From: Nitratiruptor sp.
GTDB lineage: Bacteria > Campylobacterota > Campylobacteria > Campylobacterales > Nitratiruptoraceae
Direction: 5' to 3'
Length of the DNA stretch: 44,365 nucleotides
NCBI GenBank assembly: GCA_027036935.1
Contig: JALWCE010000020.1
Location: forward strand, 1 to 44,365
Of this stretch, positions 27,842 through 36,182 are shown piece after piece (the first letter of the stretch is position 1; every line of letters starts with the position of its first letter). The position numbers and the translations under genes are program-made. Below the pieces are notes generated by a model. That model was not told the origin of the DNA. It did not search any database and was given only the letters and a program-made list of their open reading frames with translations.

Positions 27842-28701
27842 AAGGACTCAAGCTAGCAATCAAGCTTTTTGTATCTGTGGCCCTTTTATGGCTGGTTTTA
27901 CGCCAAATCGATATCCATCGCCTCCTCACTCTCTTGCAAAAATCCAATCCTGTATGGCTGGGAATAGCCTTTATTCTTTACAATCTCTCCAAAATCCTCG
28001 CCTCTTTTCGCCTCAACTACTACTTTAAGGATCTGGGTCTAAGAATTTCGCAGTGGCAGGCTCTTAGGCTCTACTATGTGGGAATGTTTTATAATCTCTT
28101 TCTTCCAGGAGGCGTAGGAGGAGACGGCTACAAGATATATCTGCTTCAAAAATACCACAATCCCGGCTACAAACCTCTCCTAGCCGCTACCTTACTCGAT
28201 CGTTTGAGCGGGCTTACGGCACTCCTTTTTTTGGCGGGCGTGCTCTTTTTATTTAGCAGCTACGCAAAACTCTCCCCTTGGCTTGTATGGTGCGATCTTT
28301 TTTGTTTGATACTGCTCTATCCTATCTTTTTGCCTTTGCACAAAAAACTCTTTGGCAATTTTACCACCTATTTATGGCAAACGACCCTTTTAGGCCTTGG
28401 AGTACAAATCCTTCAGCTCCTTAGTGCCTACGCCCTAATTCTCGCTCTGCCCGTCACGGTGCCTATCATAGATTTTTTAACCCTCTTTTTGATCTCTAGT
28501 GTTGTAGCGGTGCTGCCCCTCACGATCGGCGGCGTGGGTGCGAGGGAGTTTACCTTTTTGTACGGGCTCAAACTTTTAAGACTCGATCCCTCCGCCGGCA
28601 TAGCCTTTAGTTTTCTTTTTTTTATACTATCGGCCCTCTCCTCGGCTATCGGAATATTTTTTATTCACAATCCTTATAACAGATTCCATAAAGAGATATG
28701 A
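27838..28701 (+). CDS. YbhN/AglD-type flippase-like membrane protein
   Basis: A 287-residue polytopic protein of the lysylphosphatidylglycerol-synthetase transmembrane (UPF0104) family, without the catalytic domain. The typical SKILASFRLNYYFK, FYNLFLPGGVGGDGYKIYL and TIGGVGAREFTFLYG motifs are present. A role in flipping a polyprenyl-linked sugar or lipid is plausible from context. The GTG start overlaps the GT2 stop (GTGA); the last 28 bases overlap the convergent zinc-ribbon gene. Confidence 0.85.
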   Translation: MKGLKLAIKLFVSVALLWLVLRQIDIHRLLTLLQKSNPVWLGIAFILYNLSKILASFRLNYYFKDLGLRISQWQALRLYYVGMFYNLFLPGGVGGDGYKIYLLQKYHNPGYKPLLAATLLDRLSGLTALLFLAGVLFLFSSYAKLSPWLVWCDLFCLILLYPIFLPLHKKLFGNFTTYLWQTTLLGLGVQILQLLSAYALILALPVTVPIIDFLTLFLISSVVAVLPLTIGGVGAREFTFLYGLKLLRLDPSAGIAFSFLFFILSALSSAIGIFFIHNPYNRFHKEI

Positions 28702-29735
28702 TGGTGGGTCTGCATCCATTGGTCCAAAAAGTACAGCGCCGCCACTCCGCCAAGAACAAGCAATATAAAAAGAGCGATCTTTATCCAGCTATAGGGACGC
28801 TCACCCACCACTGTGCCGCTTTGAGCATCGATAAAAAAGTCGTAACGCCTCTTTCGCCAATGGATTTGGATATGGTAAAAAGGAGCCAGGAAATAGACAA
28901 ACTCTTGCGAAAGATACTCGCTCTTATAGCGATCGATCCTTTGGGCATCCCCACCGATGTCTCTTCTAATCGCCCATTCCATCTTTGCGTCAAACTTAGG
29001 CTGAGCCGCCCGTCTCGCCTCTAATGGGCTATAGTGGTACTCCTTGCTCTCCCATCCGCTCAAAGCCTCCTTATGCACAACTTCTAATCTTCTTGCATTC
29101 CAATGAAGACGCTCCATAGAAGAGTCAATAGGGGGATACCCAAGCTGCTGGATATCCTCAATCATCAGTTCCACCACTCCGCTTACTGGCTCCCATTCCA
29201 TTGTGGTGCGGGTTTGGGGTTGGTTATTGACATAAACTATACGAGAGTGACGCACGCCCCTCCAGCCATCATAATAGATACGCACATAAGCATTAAAGCT
29301 CCAAATGGGATAATAAAAAGCTTTGGGGGATTTGGCCTTTTGATAACCTTTGATAAAAGCGTTTGGGGCAAACCAGAGGGATCGAATATGGGCTTTGAGC
29401 AAACCGGCAACTTTTTTGGGATCGACCCATATCGTTCCTACACCAAAAGGAGGCAAAGGATTGAAAAACTCACCTACCAACGGTGTCGAGCAGTAGGGAC
29501 AGAGCAAGGAGACCGAATCACTCTGGCTCACAGCACCGCAACTTGGACACTCAAAGAGCTTGAGCTCCGTGCATGCTTCTTTCTCTTCCAAAGGTCTTGG
29601 ATTAGGCTCTATCGGCTCGACTACTCTACTCTTTTCATACCCGCACTGGGTGCAGCGAAGTGCTTTTGGCACGGCGACTAGAGTACCCCCGCAAGCGGGA
29701 CAGACAAAACGGGTGACCTTAACTCTCTTTGCCAT
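28674..29735 (-). CDS. Double zinc-ribbon, single-pass membrane protein
   Basis: A 353-residue protein with two N-terminal zinc ribbons: Cys12, Cys15, Cys28, Cys31, and Cys63, Cys66, Cys79, Cys82. A central beta-rich domain follows and one membrane helix near the C-terminus (about 316-338). Such proteins sit beside SPFH/YdjI-type proteins and TelA in stress cassettes and are often misnamed as helicases. The ATG at 29735 is preferred over a TTG one codon earlier. It is the last gene of the long minus-strand run; the function is unknown, but a scaffold role in the membrane fits. Confidence 0.75.
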   Translation of the reverse strand: MAKRVKVTRFVCPACGGTLVAVPKALRCTQCGYEKSRVVEPIEPNPRPLEEKEACTELKLFECPSCGAVSQSDSVSLLCPYCSTPLVGEFFNPLPPFGVGTIWVDPKKVAGLLKAHIRSLWFAPNAFIKGYQKAKSPKAFYYPIWSFNAYVRIYYDGWRGVRHSRIVYVNNQPQTRTTMEWEPVSGVVELMIEDIQQLGYPPIDSSMERLHWNARRLEVVHKEALSGWESKEYHYSPLEARRAAQPKFDAKMEWAIRRDIGGDAQRIDRYKSEYLSQEFVYFLAPFYHIQIHWRKRRYDFFIDAQSGTVVGERPYSWIKIALFILLVLGGVAALYFLDQWMQTHHHISLWNLL

Positions 29736-30771
29736 CAAAGAGCTCTTTGAGCCTTTGGCCCGCCCTCTCCCACTCCCTCATCCCCTCTTGCCAAACCAGA
29801 TCATACGGGCTCAAATCCCCCTCTTGAGCCATCTGGCGCAAACGCTCTTTACTATATGGCCCGTTGGGCTGGCCGTTTTTGGCCACATAAAAGAGCTCTT
29901 GAGGGATGGGCGGAGGGGTAGAGGAGCCACTTTTTTCCTCGTTTTGAAAAAGATGCGAAGCCGCCGCAATCCCGGCCCCCAGACCCACCATATCCGAGGC
30001 CGTTCCTCCCGACCCGATTCCTTGAGCGCTTTTGTAACGCAAGTACTCGTCCATATCTGAAAGAATTGTCATCGAGCTTCGCTCATCCAGCGCCTTTTGC
30101 ACCTCCTCAGGCAGTGAGACATTTTCAATATAAAATCCCTCCAAAGAGAGTCCATAGCGCTCAAAATAGGGCGCAAGTTCCTTTTTAAGACGCTCGCCAA
30201 GCCGTTTATAGTGTTTGGCCAACTCTAGAACCGTTACGCCGCTTTTGGCTAAAACGTTTGGCAGATTGGAGAGGATGATATTGTCTAACTGCCCTTTGAT
30301 CTCTTCAAGAGTAAAGTAGCCATCAGTCCCTACGATCTCTTGCAAAAATTTCTTAGGCTCTTGAATGCGAATCTCATAGCTCCCAAAAGCCCGCACCCGC
30401 ACGGGACCAAGCTGGGGGTCGTTTAGGATAATGGGCTGTTTCGTTCCCCACTTCAAATCGGTAAAACGAGCGGTACTTACAAAGTACACCTCAGCTTTAA
30501 AAGGAGAGGTAAAGCCGTGATCCCAATGCTGCAAATCGGTAAGAATAGGCAAATTGTTTGTGGTCAGCTCATAGGTTCCCGGCCCCAGTTCATCGGCAAT
30601 CTTGCCCTCGCTCACAAATATCGCCCGCTGGCCAGGCCGTACGATCAGTTTGGCTCCGTTTTTTATTTCGTTGCCTTGTCGATCAAAACGATAGACCATC
30701 GTATCGTGGCTATCGTCAAGCCATTCGATTACATCGATAAACTGCCCCGTAAGCCAATCAAAAAGCCCCAT
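29719..30771 (-). CDS. SPFH-domain protein with C-terminal GYF_2 domain
   Basis: A 350-residue YdjI-type SPFH (virion core-like) protein. The N-terminal half (about 1-250) has VRPGQRAIFVSEGKIADEL, AFGSYEIRI and FYIENVSLPEEVQKALD, typical of this group. The C-terminal 50 residues (FYVAKNGQPNGPYSKERL, then YDLVWQEGMREWERAG) form a GYF_2/DUF4339 domain. These proteins form oligomers and are linked to membrane or envelope stress. Start ATG 30771 is directly after TelA, with AAAGGAG six bases upstream. Confidence 0.82.
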   Translation of the reverse strand: MGLFDWLTGQFIDVIEWLDDSHDTMVYRFDRQGNEIKNGAKLIVRPGQRAIFVSEGKIADELGPGTYELTTNNLPILTDLQHWDHGFTSPFKAEVYFVSTARFTDLKWGTKQPIILNDPQLGPVRVRAFGSYEIRIQEPKKFLQEIVGTDGYFTLEEIKGQLDNIILSNLPNVLAKSGVTVLELAKHYKRLGERLKKELAPYFERYGLSLEGFYIENVSLPEEVQKALDERSSMTILSDMDEYLRYKSAQGIGSGGTASDMVGLGAGIAAASHLFQNEEKSGSSTPPPIPQELFYVAKNGQPNGPYSKERLRQMAQEGDLSPYDLVWQEGMREWERAGQRLKELFDGKES

Positions 30772-31896
30772 CTACGACTCCTTTGGTGGCGTCACACCCT
30801 CTTTTTTTGCTTTGATGGCCATCAAAGTGCTCTTAAGCTCGCTCTCCATCTTCTTAAGCTCCTCTTCGGCACTCTTTCTAGCAGCTTTTCCCTCCTCTGC
30901 TATTTGTAGCGATTCATTGAGGGTCTGGATGAGCGTCTGATTGGCTTTTTTGATACTCTCAATGTCAAAGACTCCCCGCTCGACTTGAGTACGCACCTCT
31001 TTATTGGCCATTCGCAGCGCTTCGGCATTTTTCTCCAGCAGTTCGTTGCTTAGATCAGAAGCGGCCTTGAGGGATTTGGCAGCATCTCGACTACGAATCA
31101 CCGTCACCACTTGGGCCAGCTGGTTACGCCATAAAGGCAAGGTATTGACCAGCGTAGAAGTGATCTTATTGATAAGAGCCTTATCATTTTCTTGGATGAG
31201 GCGAATACTAGGAAGCGCTTGCATCGCCACTTGACGAGAAAGACGCAGATCGTGGAGTCGTCGCTCCAGATCATCTCGAAAATCTTTCACCTCTTTGAGC
31301 TGCTGTACATCAAGCATATCGCCCGCTTTTGCCTTGGCCTCAAACTCGGGAATAACCTGCTCATCTAGCTCTTTAAGCTTCTCTTCCGCGGCCTTGATAT
31401 AGAGTTCGAGCTGCCGAAAATAGTCTAGATTGGCTTCGTAAAGCTTTTCTAAAGCGATCACATCAGCAGTAAGCTTGGATTTATGGCGCTCCAGCTCATT
31501 GGCAATGGTATCGATTTGGTCCCGTACCTCCTCATACTGCTGCAACGCTTTGACCACAGGCGTACTCCAGCCCAGCAACTTTTTCCACCAGGGAAGCTCC
31601 TCAGGCTTGAGCTCCTCAATATCAAATCCTCGAATCGCCATCACCATCTTATTGAGGCTCTCTCCAGCTTCACCTACCTCTTTGTTTTTGACCCCCTCGA
31701 TCATCTGATTGGAGATAGTATCAAGTTTTTCTTGTGCCTCCACACCAAAAAAGAGTACGGAGTTGCGGTTGCGAAAATCGAGCTGCTTCTTTAACTCCTC
31801 AATACGCTCTTGCTCCTCTGGCATCATTGGCTCAATTGGCTCTGGCAACTTTTTATCGATACTTTTTTCGATACTCTCTTTGAGTTGGGGTACCAT
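30772..31896 (-). CDS. TelA family toxic-anion-resistance protein
   Basis: A 374-residue, almost wholly helical protein with long coiled coils. PWWKKLLGWSTPVVKALQQY and LWRNQLAQVVTVIRSRDAAK are TelA hallmarks. TelA is named for tellurite resistance, but in many bacteria it is a general envelope or antibiotic stress factor. It stands between the XpaC gene and the SPFH gene, as in other TelA cassettes. AAAGGAG seven bases before the ATG indicates strong translation. Confidence 0.88.
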   Translation of the reverse strand: MVPQLKESIEKSIDKKLPEPIEPMMPEEQERIEELKKQLDFRNRNSVLFFGVEAQEKLDTISNQMIEGVKNKEVGEAGESLNKMVMAIRGFDIEELKPEELPWWKKLLGWSTPVVKALQQYEEVRDQIDTIANELERHKSKLTADVIALEKLYEANLDYFRQLELYIKAAEEKLKELDEQVIPEFEAKAKAGDMLDVQQLKEVKDFRDDLERRLHDLRLSRQVAMQALPSIRLIQENDKALINKITSTLVNTLPLWRNQLAQVVTVIRSRDAAKSLKAASDLSNELLEKNAEALRMANKEVRTQVERGVFDIESIKKANQTLIQTLNESLQIAEEGKAARKSAEEELKKMESELKSTLMAIKAKKEGVTPPKES

Positions 31897-31907
31897 AGTC
31901 TACTCCT

Positions 31908-32729
31908 TTAGGTTTTAATTTGATGATTCAGCGTACGCATCTTGACATCTAGATCGAATTTGCTTTGTTCTTGCAAACGTTTCAGCTCTTTTTCAAACCG
32001 CTCTTGTGTCTGATTGAGCAAAAAAAGCAGCTCTTCCACACGCTGCTGCCCCACACCCTCTTGGACAGCAATATAGGAGTCGGTAAGCTCTAAGAGCGAA
32101 TCGATGTACACTACCAAAAATCTTCTTGCTTCCCGTACGAAAATAGGCTTCTTCTCCAGCTGGGCTATTACTTCCTGAGCAGTTTGAATAGTTTTTTGCA
32201 TCTGCTCTTTTAGCCGCGGATGTGTAATCTTATCCAAACGCTCCTCGATTTTATGAAGACTCTCTTTGGCCTCTTGGATCGTACGAAAAGCCACATCAAC
32301 CCCCACGTCTCCCATATCGGGTACTTTGTCCTCTTTAGGATCAAAACCATACCATAGATAATATCCCAGCAAAGCTACAAGAGCCAAAAAGAGAGACTCC
32401 CAAAAGGAGCGTTTGCACACAAGGAGGGAAGTATACAAAACCGCCAAAGAAAGAGCCAAAGCTCCTAAAAGTTTATACGGCGTTTTGGGAGCCAAAGCAA
32501 AGGGAGCCTGATCATATGCAAACTCTTGCTCGAAACCTTTTTTACTTATAAAAAGAGCCAAAAGAAACAGAGCAAAGGAGATAAGATCCAGCACAAAAGC
32601 CTTGATTTGCAACGTTACTACCGAAAAAATTACGGCTAAAAAGGGGGGAATAACAAACAAATACAGCAGCACCCCCAGCGTTTTGGTATGTTGAACCATC
32701 TTGGGCTCATAGGGTCTAGCCAGTGCCAT
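31908..32729 (-). CDS. XpaC-like membrane protein
   Basis: A 273-residue protein with four hydrophobic N-terminal segments (about 17-32, 36-60, 85-103 and 110-128) and a helical C-terminal domain with a coiled coil, the layout of the XpaC family (5-bromo-4-chloroindolyl phosphate hydrolysis protein), the usual partner of TelA. The ATG at 32729 lies six bases after AAGGGG, but that ribosome site is buried in an 11-bp hairpin. An earlier frame start at 32750 is inside the hairpin loop and not credible. Confidence 0.8.
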   Translation of the reverse strand: MALARPYEPKMVQHTKTLGVLLYLFVIPPFLAVIFSVVTLQIKAFVLDLISFALFLLALFISKKGFEQEFAYDQAPFALAPKTPYKLLGALALSLAVLYTSLLVCKRSFWESLFLALVALLGYYLWYGFDPKEDKVPDMGDVGVDVAFRTIQEAKESLHKIEERLDKITHPRLKEQMQKTIQTAQEVIAQLEKKPIFVREARRFLVVYIDSLLELTDSYIAVQEGVGQQRVEELLFLLNQTQERFEKELKRLQEQSKFDLDVKMRTLNHQIKT

Positions 32730-32731
32730 CT

Positions 32732-32827
32732 TTATCCCCTTATGAGACAAATAAGGGGATACCAGCTAACGATCCCCGCACTAAAGAGCAACAAGAAAAA
32801 TCCTAAAGCCTTTTTGAAAAATCGCAT
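32732..32827 (-). CDS. 31-residue membrane peptide upstream of xpaC
   Basis: A 31-codon ORF (MRFFKKALGFFLLLFSAGIV then a short tail ending CLIRG) lies between the dihydroorotase and xpaC. Its ATG shares a base with the dihydroorotase stop (TGATG), GGTAGAG precedes it, and its stop lies two bases before the xpaC ATG. One helix of about 18 hydrophobic residues follows a basic N-terminus, so it could be a small inner-membrane protein or a leader peptide. Its last codons form the left arm of the hairpin that hides the xpaC ribosome site. Confidence 0.6.
   Translation of the reverse strand: MRFFKKALGFFLLLFSAGIVSWYPLICLIRG
32733..32761 (-). promoter_or_regulatory. Hairpin hiding the xpaC ribosome binding site
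   Basis: A perfect inverted repeat of 11 bases per arm (32733-32743 and 32751-32761) with a seven-base loop. In the minus-strand mRNA the 3' arm contains AAGGGG, the ribosome site of xpaC, and the 5' arm lies in the codons of the 31-residue ORF. Translation of that ORF up to its stop would open the stem, so the sequence looks like a coupling device. A heat- or ion-sensing switch is another reading. Confidence 0.65.
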
Positions 32828-33993
32828 CACTCTACCTTTTTTTCCCTCACTAAACGCACATTTCCTTTTAGTGTACCATACAAAGGCACCTCTATCTCTT
32901 TATTCGGATCAAAAAGCAAGAGTTGCGCCTCATACCCTTCTTCGATCTTACCAAGTTTCTCCCCCAAAAAGCAGGCGGGATTAGCCGAGAGTAGCTCGGT
33001 AAGCTTTGGCATATCAATTATGCCTTTGTCCACAAGATGGGTATAAACCAAAGGCAACAAGTAGGCCAAAGCATCAATACCAAAAGCCGCCTCTTGGAAA
33101 CTCACCTCTTTGGCAACTCTGGATTTTGGCGAGTGCAAGGAGCTTATGAGATCGATCTTGCCCTCTTGCAAAGCGAGTAAAAGTCTTTGGCGCTCCTCCT
33201 CGCTTCGTAGCGGCGGTATAATTTTAGCAAGAGTATTATACCCAGCACATGCCTCTTCACTGAGCAATAAATGATGAATCCCCACCTCCGCATAACAATA
33301 GTGCGAATCGGCAATAAGATCAAGACTCCTAGCTGTAGAAACTCCCTTAAAAAGCACAGGTACGCCATAGTGCTCGCTGTATTCGATTACCTTAGCTACT
33401 TCAGCTTTCTCCTCCAAAGAATCAATCCCGCCAAGACCCAGCTCAAAAGCCATCTTACCCTCGTTCATCACACCAACGTCTTGAAAAATCTTATTGCGCG
33501 GAGCGATATGCAAAGGGATTTGATGCATTTTGGCGTACTCAAAAATTCTAGCTAAAAGATAGGGATTACTATCAGATGGGGTATATACGCCAGCCGCTCC
33601 CTTTTTGAGCAAGATAGAAATCTCACTTAGCCCCTGCTCTTTGGTTCCCATCACCAAAGGATAGAGCTTAGTGGGCAAATCGTGGGATTTGACAAATTCT
33701 AACGATATCTCCTCATCCACAGGGGGAGAGGTATCGGGAATAAGAGCTACGGCCCCTATTCCGCCACGCAACGCCTCTTGACCAAGAGCGTGCAAATTGG
33801 TAGTATTAATCCGATCATCCAACACCCGCACATTTAGATCAATCACCGAGGGGAGTAAGTAGGCCCCGTCTGCTTCTAGTACCTCATCATCACTTAACCT
33901 TGCACCAATCTTTTTTATAATCCCCTCTTGAATCAACACATCAGCGCAGCGTTCACCATTGAGATCTACCACTTTAGCGTTTTTGATGATCAT
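32827..33993 (-). CDS. Non-catalytic dihydroorotase-like protein (PyrC')
   Basis: A 388-residue amidohydrolase-fold protein close to type I dihydroorotase. The zinc motif DxHxH is replaced by DLNVRV, and the catalytic DHAPH segment reads SSLHSPKS, so the enzyme is probably inactive. Other family patterns are kept: VGIHHLLLSEEA, PPLRSEEER and SFQEAAFGIDALAYLLPL. Similar inactive partners (PyrC' in Pseudomonas) support aspartate transcarbamoylase assembly; no pyrB is present here. The ATG at 33993 has AGGAG upstream; the frame from 34044 reads into the neighbour. Confidence 0.82.
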   Translation of the reverse strand: MIIKNAKVVDLNGERCADVLIQEGIIKKIGARLSDDEVLEADGAYLLPSVIDLNVRVLDDRINTTNLHALGQEALRGGIGAVALIPDTSPPVDEEISLEFVKSHDLPTKLYPLVMGTKEQGLSEISILLKKGAAGVYTPSDSNPYLLARIFEYAKMHQIPLHIAPRNKIFQDVGVMNEGKMAFELGLGGIDSLEEKAEVAKVIEYSEHYGVPVLFKGVSTARSLDLIADSHYCYAEVGIHHLLLSEEACAGYNTLAKIIPPLRSEEERQRLLLALQEGKIDLISSLHSPKSRVAKEVSFQEAAFGIDALAYLLPLVYTHLVDKGIIDMPKLTELLSANPACFLGEKLGKIEEGYEAQLLLFDPNKEIEVPLYGTLKGNVRLVREKKVE

Positions 33994-34378
33994 AAGCGCT
34001 CCTAATCTCTTGGAGTTTGGCCAAAAAAGTTTTAGCCGTCGCACCCCCTACAAGAGCCCTGGTAATCTTTGAGCCGTTGGCGTCAAGGAAGTAAAAAGTG
34101 GGCGTACCATAGGCTTTGAGCCCCAAAGACCTCGCTTGAGACAAAGAGAGCTTAAGAGGGATAAAAAAGTTTTCCACATAATCGCTTAGACTCTCCGTCT
34201 CAAAAGCCACATCATCCATATATTCACAGGTAGGACAATTTGGCTGTGAGATCATCACCATAATGGGCTTATGCTCTTTTTTGGCCAGTTCCAGCGCTTT
34301 AGCATACCCCTCTACCCAATCAAAATCGGCTCCCCAAACCATCAAAGCTATAATTATCAGCAAGACTACTCTTCTCAT
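33974..34378 (-). CDS. Periplasmic thioredoxin-fold protein
   Basis: A 134-residue exported protein with a signal peptide (about 1-16) and a thioredoxin active site CPTC (48-51) in QPNCPTCEYM, plus a cis-proline in YGTPTFYF. It resembles the thioredoxin_7/SoxW-type periplasmic reductases. It directly follows dsbD (ATGA overlap), so DsbD probably reduces it. Its target is not known; cytochrome c maturation or protein repair are options. Confidence 0.85.
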   Translation of the reverse strand: MRRVVLLIIIALMVWGADFDWVEGYAKALELAKKEHKPIMVMISQPNCPTCEYMDDVAFETESLSDYVENFFIPLKLSLSQARSLGLKAYGTPTFYFLDANGSKITRALVGGATAKTFLAKLQEIRSAYDHQKR

Positions 34379-36123
34379 TGGCTTCTCCTTTTAGCCTCTT
34401 GCAAAATCCTCAAAAACTCCTCGGGACTTTTGTACCCAACAATCCGCAGATCCCTTAGCTCCTTGCCGTTTTTAAAAAATAAAATAGCCGGAGGACCAAA
34501 AAGCCCAAAACGCTTCAAAAACTCCTTATCACTTTGGGAGTTATCCGTCATATCCAACCGAAGGGCGGTAAACTCACCTATCTTTTGCCGTACTCTAGGA
34601 TCGCTAAAAGTATTTTCCTCTAGCTCCTTGCAGCTCGCGCACCATTTAGCCGTAATATCCAAAAGAAGCGGTTTTGAGGAGTTTTTGGCAATGCGCTCAA
34701 ACTCTTGGTAATCTTTAACTACACGAAACAAAGGTTTAGTCTGCACGGCTTGCGCCTGCGTTTGTAGGAGCGGTTTAAGAGGATCTAAAGGATTAGCAGC
34801 GCCTAAAAAGGCTCCAATAAAAACTAATAGGCCGTATATAAACAGCACAAGACCCAAACTCTTTTTAAAATAGGCAAACCAATGCGCCCCCGTTTGTATC
34901 TGTTCAAGCGCTCGCAAATAGACCGCACTGGAGATAAAAAGCGTAGCCCACAACACCATCGTAATTTTATCGGGAAGGACTCGCGAGAGCATCCAGATCG
35001 CTACGCCTAGCATTACTACGCCAAAGACTTTGCTCACCGCTTCCATCCAGCCACCAGGTTTTGGCATAAACTTGCCTGCTCCTACGCCAACAAGCAGTAG
35101 CGGCATCCCCATCCCAAGACTCATCGCAAAAAGAGCCGCTCCTCCAAGCAAAGCATCACCGGTCTGACCGATATAGATAAGAGCTCCAGCAAGCGGCGGC
35201 GCCACACAAGGTCCCACGATCAGAGCCGATAAAAAGCCCATAATCGCAACCCCGATAAGCCCTCCCTTGTGACTGGCTTCATCACTCCTTTTGGCCAATT
35301 TGGTCTGCAAAGAAGCGGGCAGACCAATCTCGTAAAGACCAAACATACTCAAAGCCAACGCCACAAAAATAAGAGCAAAAAGAATAATCGCCACAGGATT
35401 TTGCAAAGCCGCTTGCAAATTGGCCCCAAAAAGGCCCGCAAGGACCCCAGCAATCGTATAGGTCAAAGCCATCGCCAATACATAGACCACCGAGTAGAGC
35501 AGAGCTTTTTTTGTGTTCATATTTTTGGCGCCGACAATGAGCGAGGAGAGAATGGGAATCATCGGAAAGATACAAGGGGTCAAAGAGAGCAAAAGACCAA
35601 ATCCAAAAAAAGTGGCCAAAATTACCCACCACGACTCGATTTTGAGAGTTTGAGCGATACCCTGCTCCTCAGATTGGCCAGCCTGGGTAAGAGTGGACGC
35701 TTGAGTTGGAATAGTAAGATTAAACTCTTTAGTCTGGGGCGGATAGCAAATACCTATTTCATTGCACCCTTGATAAGAAAGAGCCAGCCGTACATCGCCG
35801 TTATCAAAAAGCTTAAGAGGCAAAAAGATGCTCATATTCCCTTCATACACCTCCTCGCCGTGAAGCTTTTTTGGCTTTGGCAAGAAAGGCTCAATATCGA
35901 TGGTACGCTTTTTTGGAGAGAGCTCTTGGAGTTTAAAGTACTTTTTATACAAGTAGACCTTGTCGGCCATTTTGATATCGATACGAAGTTTACCTTTTTC
36001 TACTTGAAAAGAGGGTTTATAGGCTTTTTGGACTGGGACGATCTTGGGGCCCTCCTCCCCTACAAAGCCAAAACCAAAAAGCAGTTGGAGGCCAAGCAGC
36101 AGTGTAAAAATGAAGCGAAACAT
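34375..36123 (-). CDS. dsbD: Thiol:disulfide interchange protein DsbD
   Basis: A 582-residue membrane reductase with all three parts. The periplasmic N-terminal domain has Cys120 and Cys126 (QGCNEIGICYPP); the membrane core (about 165-440) has Cys184 in LTPCIFPMIP and Cys306 in VGPCVAPPLAG; the C-terminal thioredoxin domain has WCASC (Cys495 and Cys498). It moves electrons from cytoplasmic thioredoxin to the periplasm. AAGGGG lies seven bases before the ATG. It begins a run of eight coupled or closely spaced genes down to 28674. Confidence 0.93.
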   Translation of the reverse strand: MFRFIFTLLLGLQLLFGFGFVGEEGPKIVPVQKAYKPSFQVEKGKLRIDIKMADKVYLYKKYFKLQELSPKKRTIDIEPFLPKPKKLHGEEVYEGNMSIFLPLKLFDNGDVRLALSYQGCNEIGICYPPQTKEFNLTIPTQASTLTQAGQSEEQGIAQTLKIESWWVILATFFGFGLLLSLTPCIFPMIPILSSLIVGAKNMNTKKALLYSVVYVLAMALTYTIAGVLAGLFGANLQAALQNPVAIILFALIFVALALSMFGLYEIGLPASLQTKLAKRSDEASHKGGLIGVAIMGFLSALIVGPCVAPPLAGALIYIGQTGDALLGGAALFAMSLGMGMPLLLVGVGAGKFMPKPGGWMEAVSKVFGVVMLGVAIWMLSRVLPDKITMVLWATLFISSAVYLRALEQIQTGAHWFAYFKKSLGLVLFIYGLLVFIGAFLGAANPLDPLKPLLQTQAQAVQTKPLFRVVKDYQEFERIAKNSSKPLLLDITAKWCASCKELEENTFSDPRVRQKIGEFTALRLDMTDNSQSDKEFLKRFGLFGPPAILFFKNGKELRDLRIVGYKSPEEFLRILQEAKRRSQ

Positions 36124-36182
36124 AAAGCCCCTTTATAACGCAAGTTAGCTTTAGATAATTTTAGCTAAAAACTCTTTACGCT

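Noticed and set aside
29103-29681. A 192-codon plus-strand ORF opposite the zinc-ribbon gene
   Set aside because: It is antisense to a gene with clear zinc-ribbon motifs and shows no domain of its own.
35269-36138. A 289-codon plus-strand ORF opposite dsbD
   Set aside because: It mirrors dsbD codons, is rich in Lys/Arg/Gln as an antisense frame would be, and lacks a ribosome site.
36145-36168. TTAGCT/AGCTAA inverted repeat between the DUF262 pair and dsbD
   Set aside because: The stem is only six mostly A-T pairs with a 12-base loop and no following T-run, so it is too weak to call a terminator.
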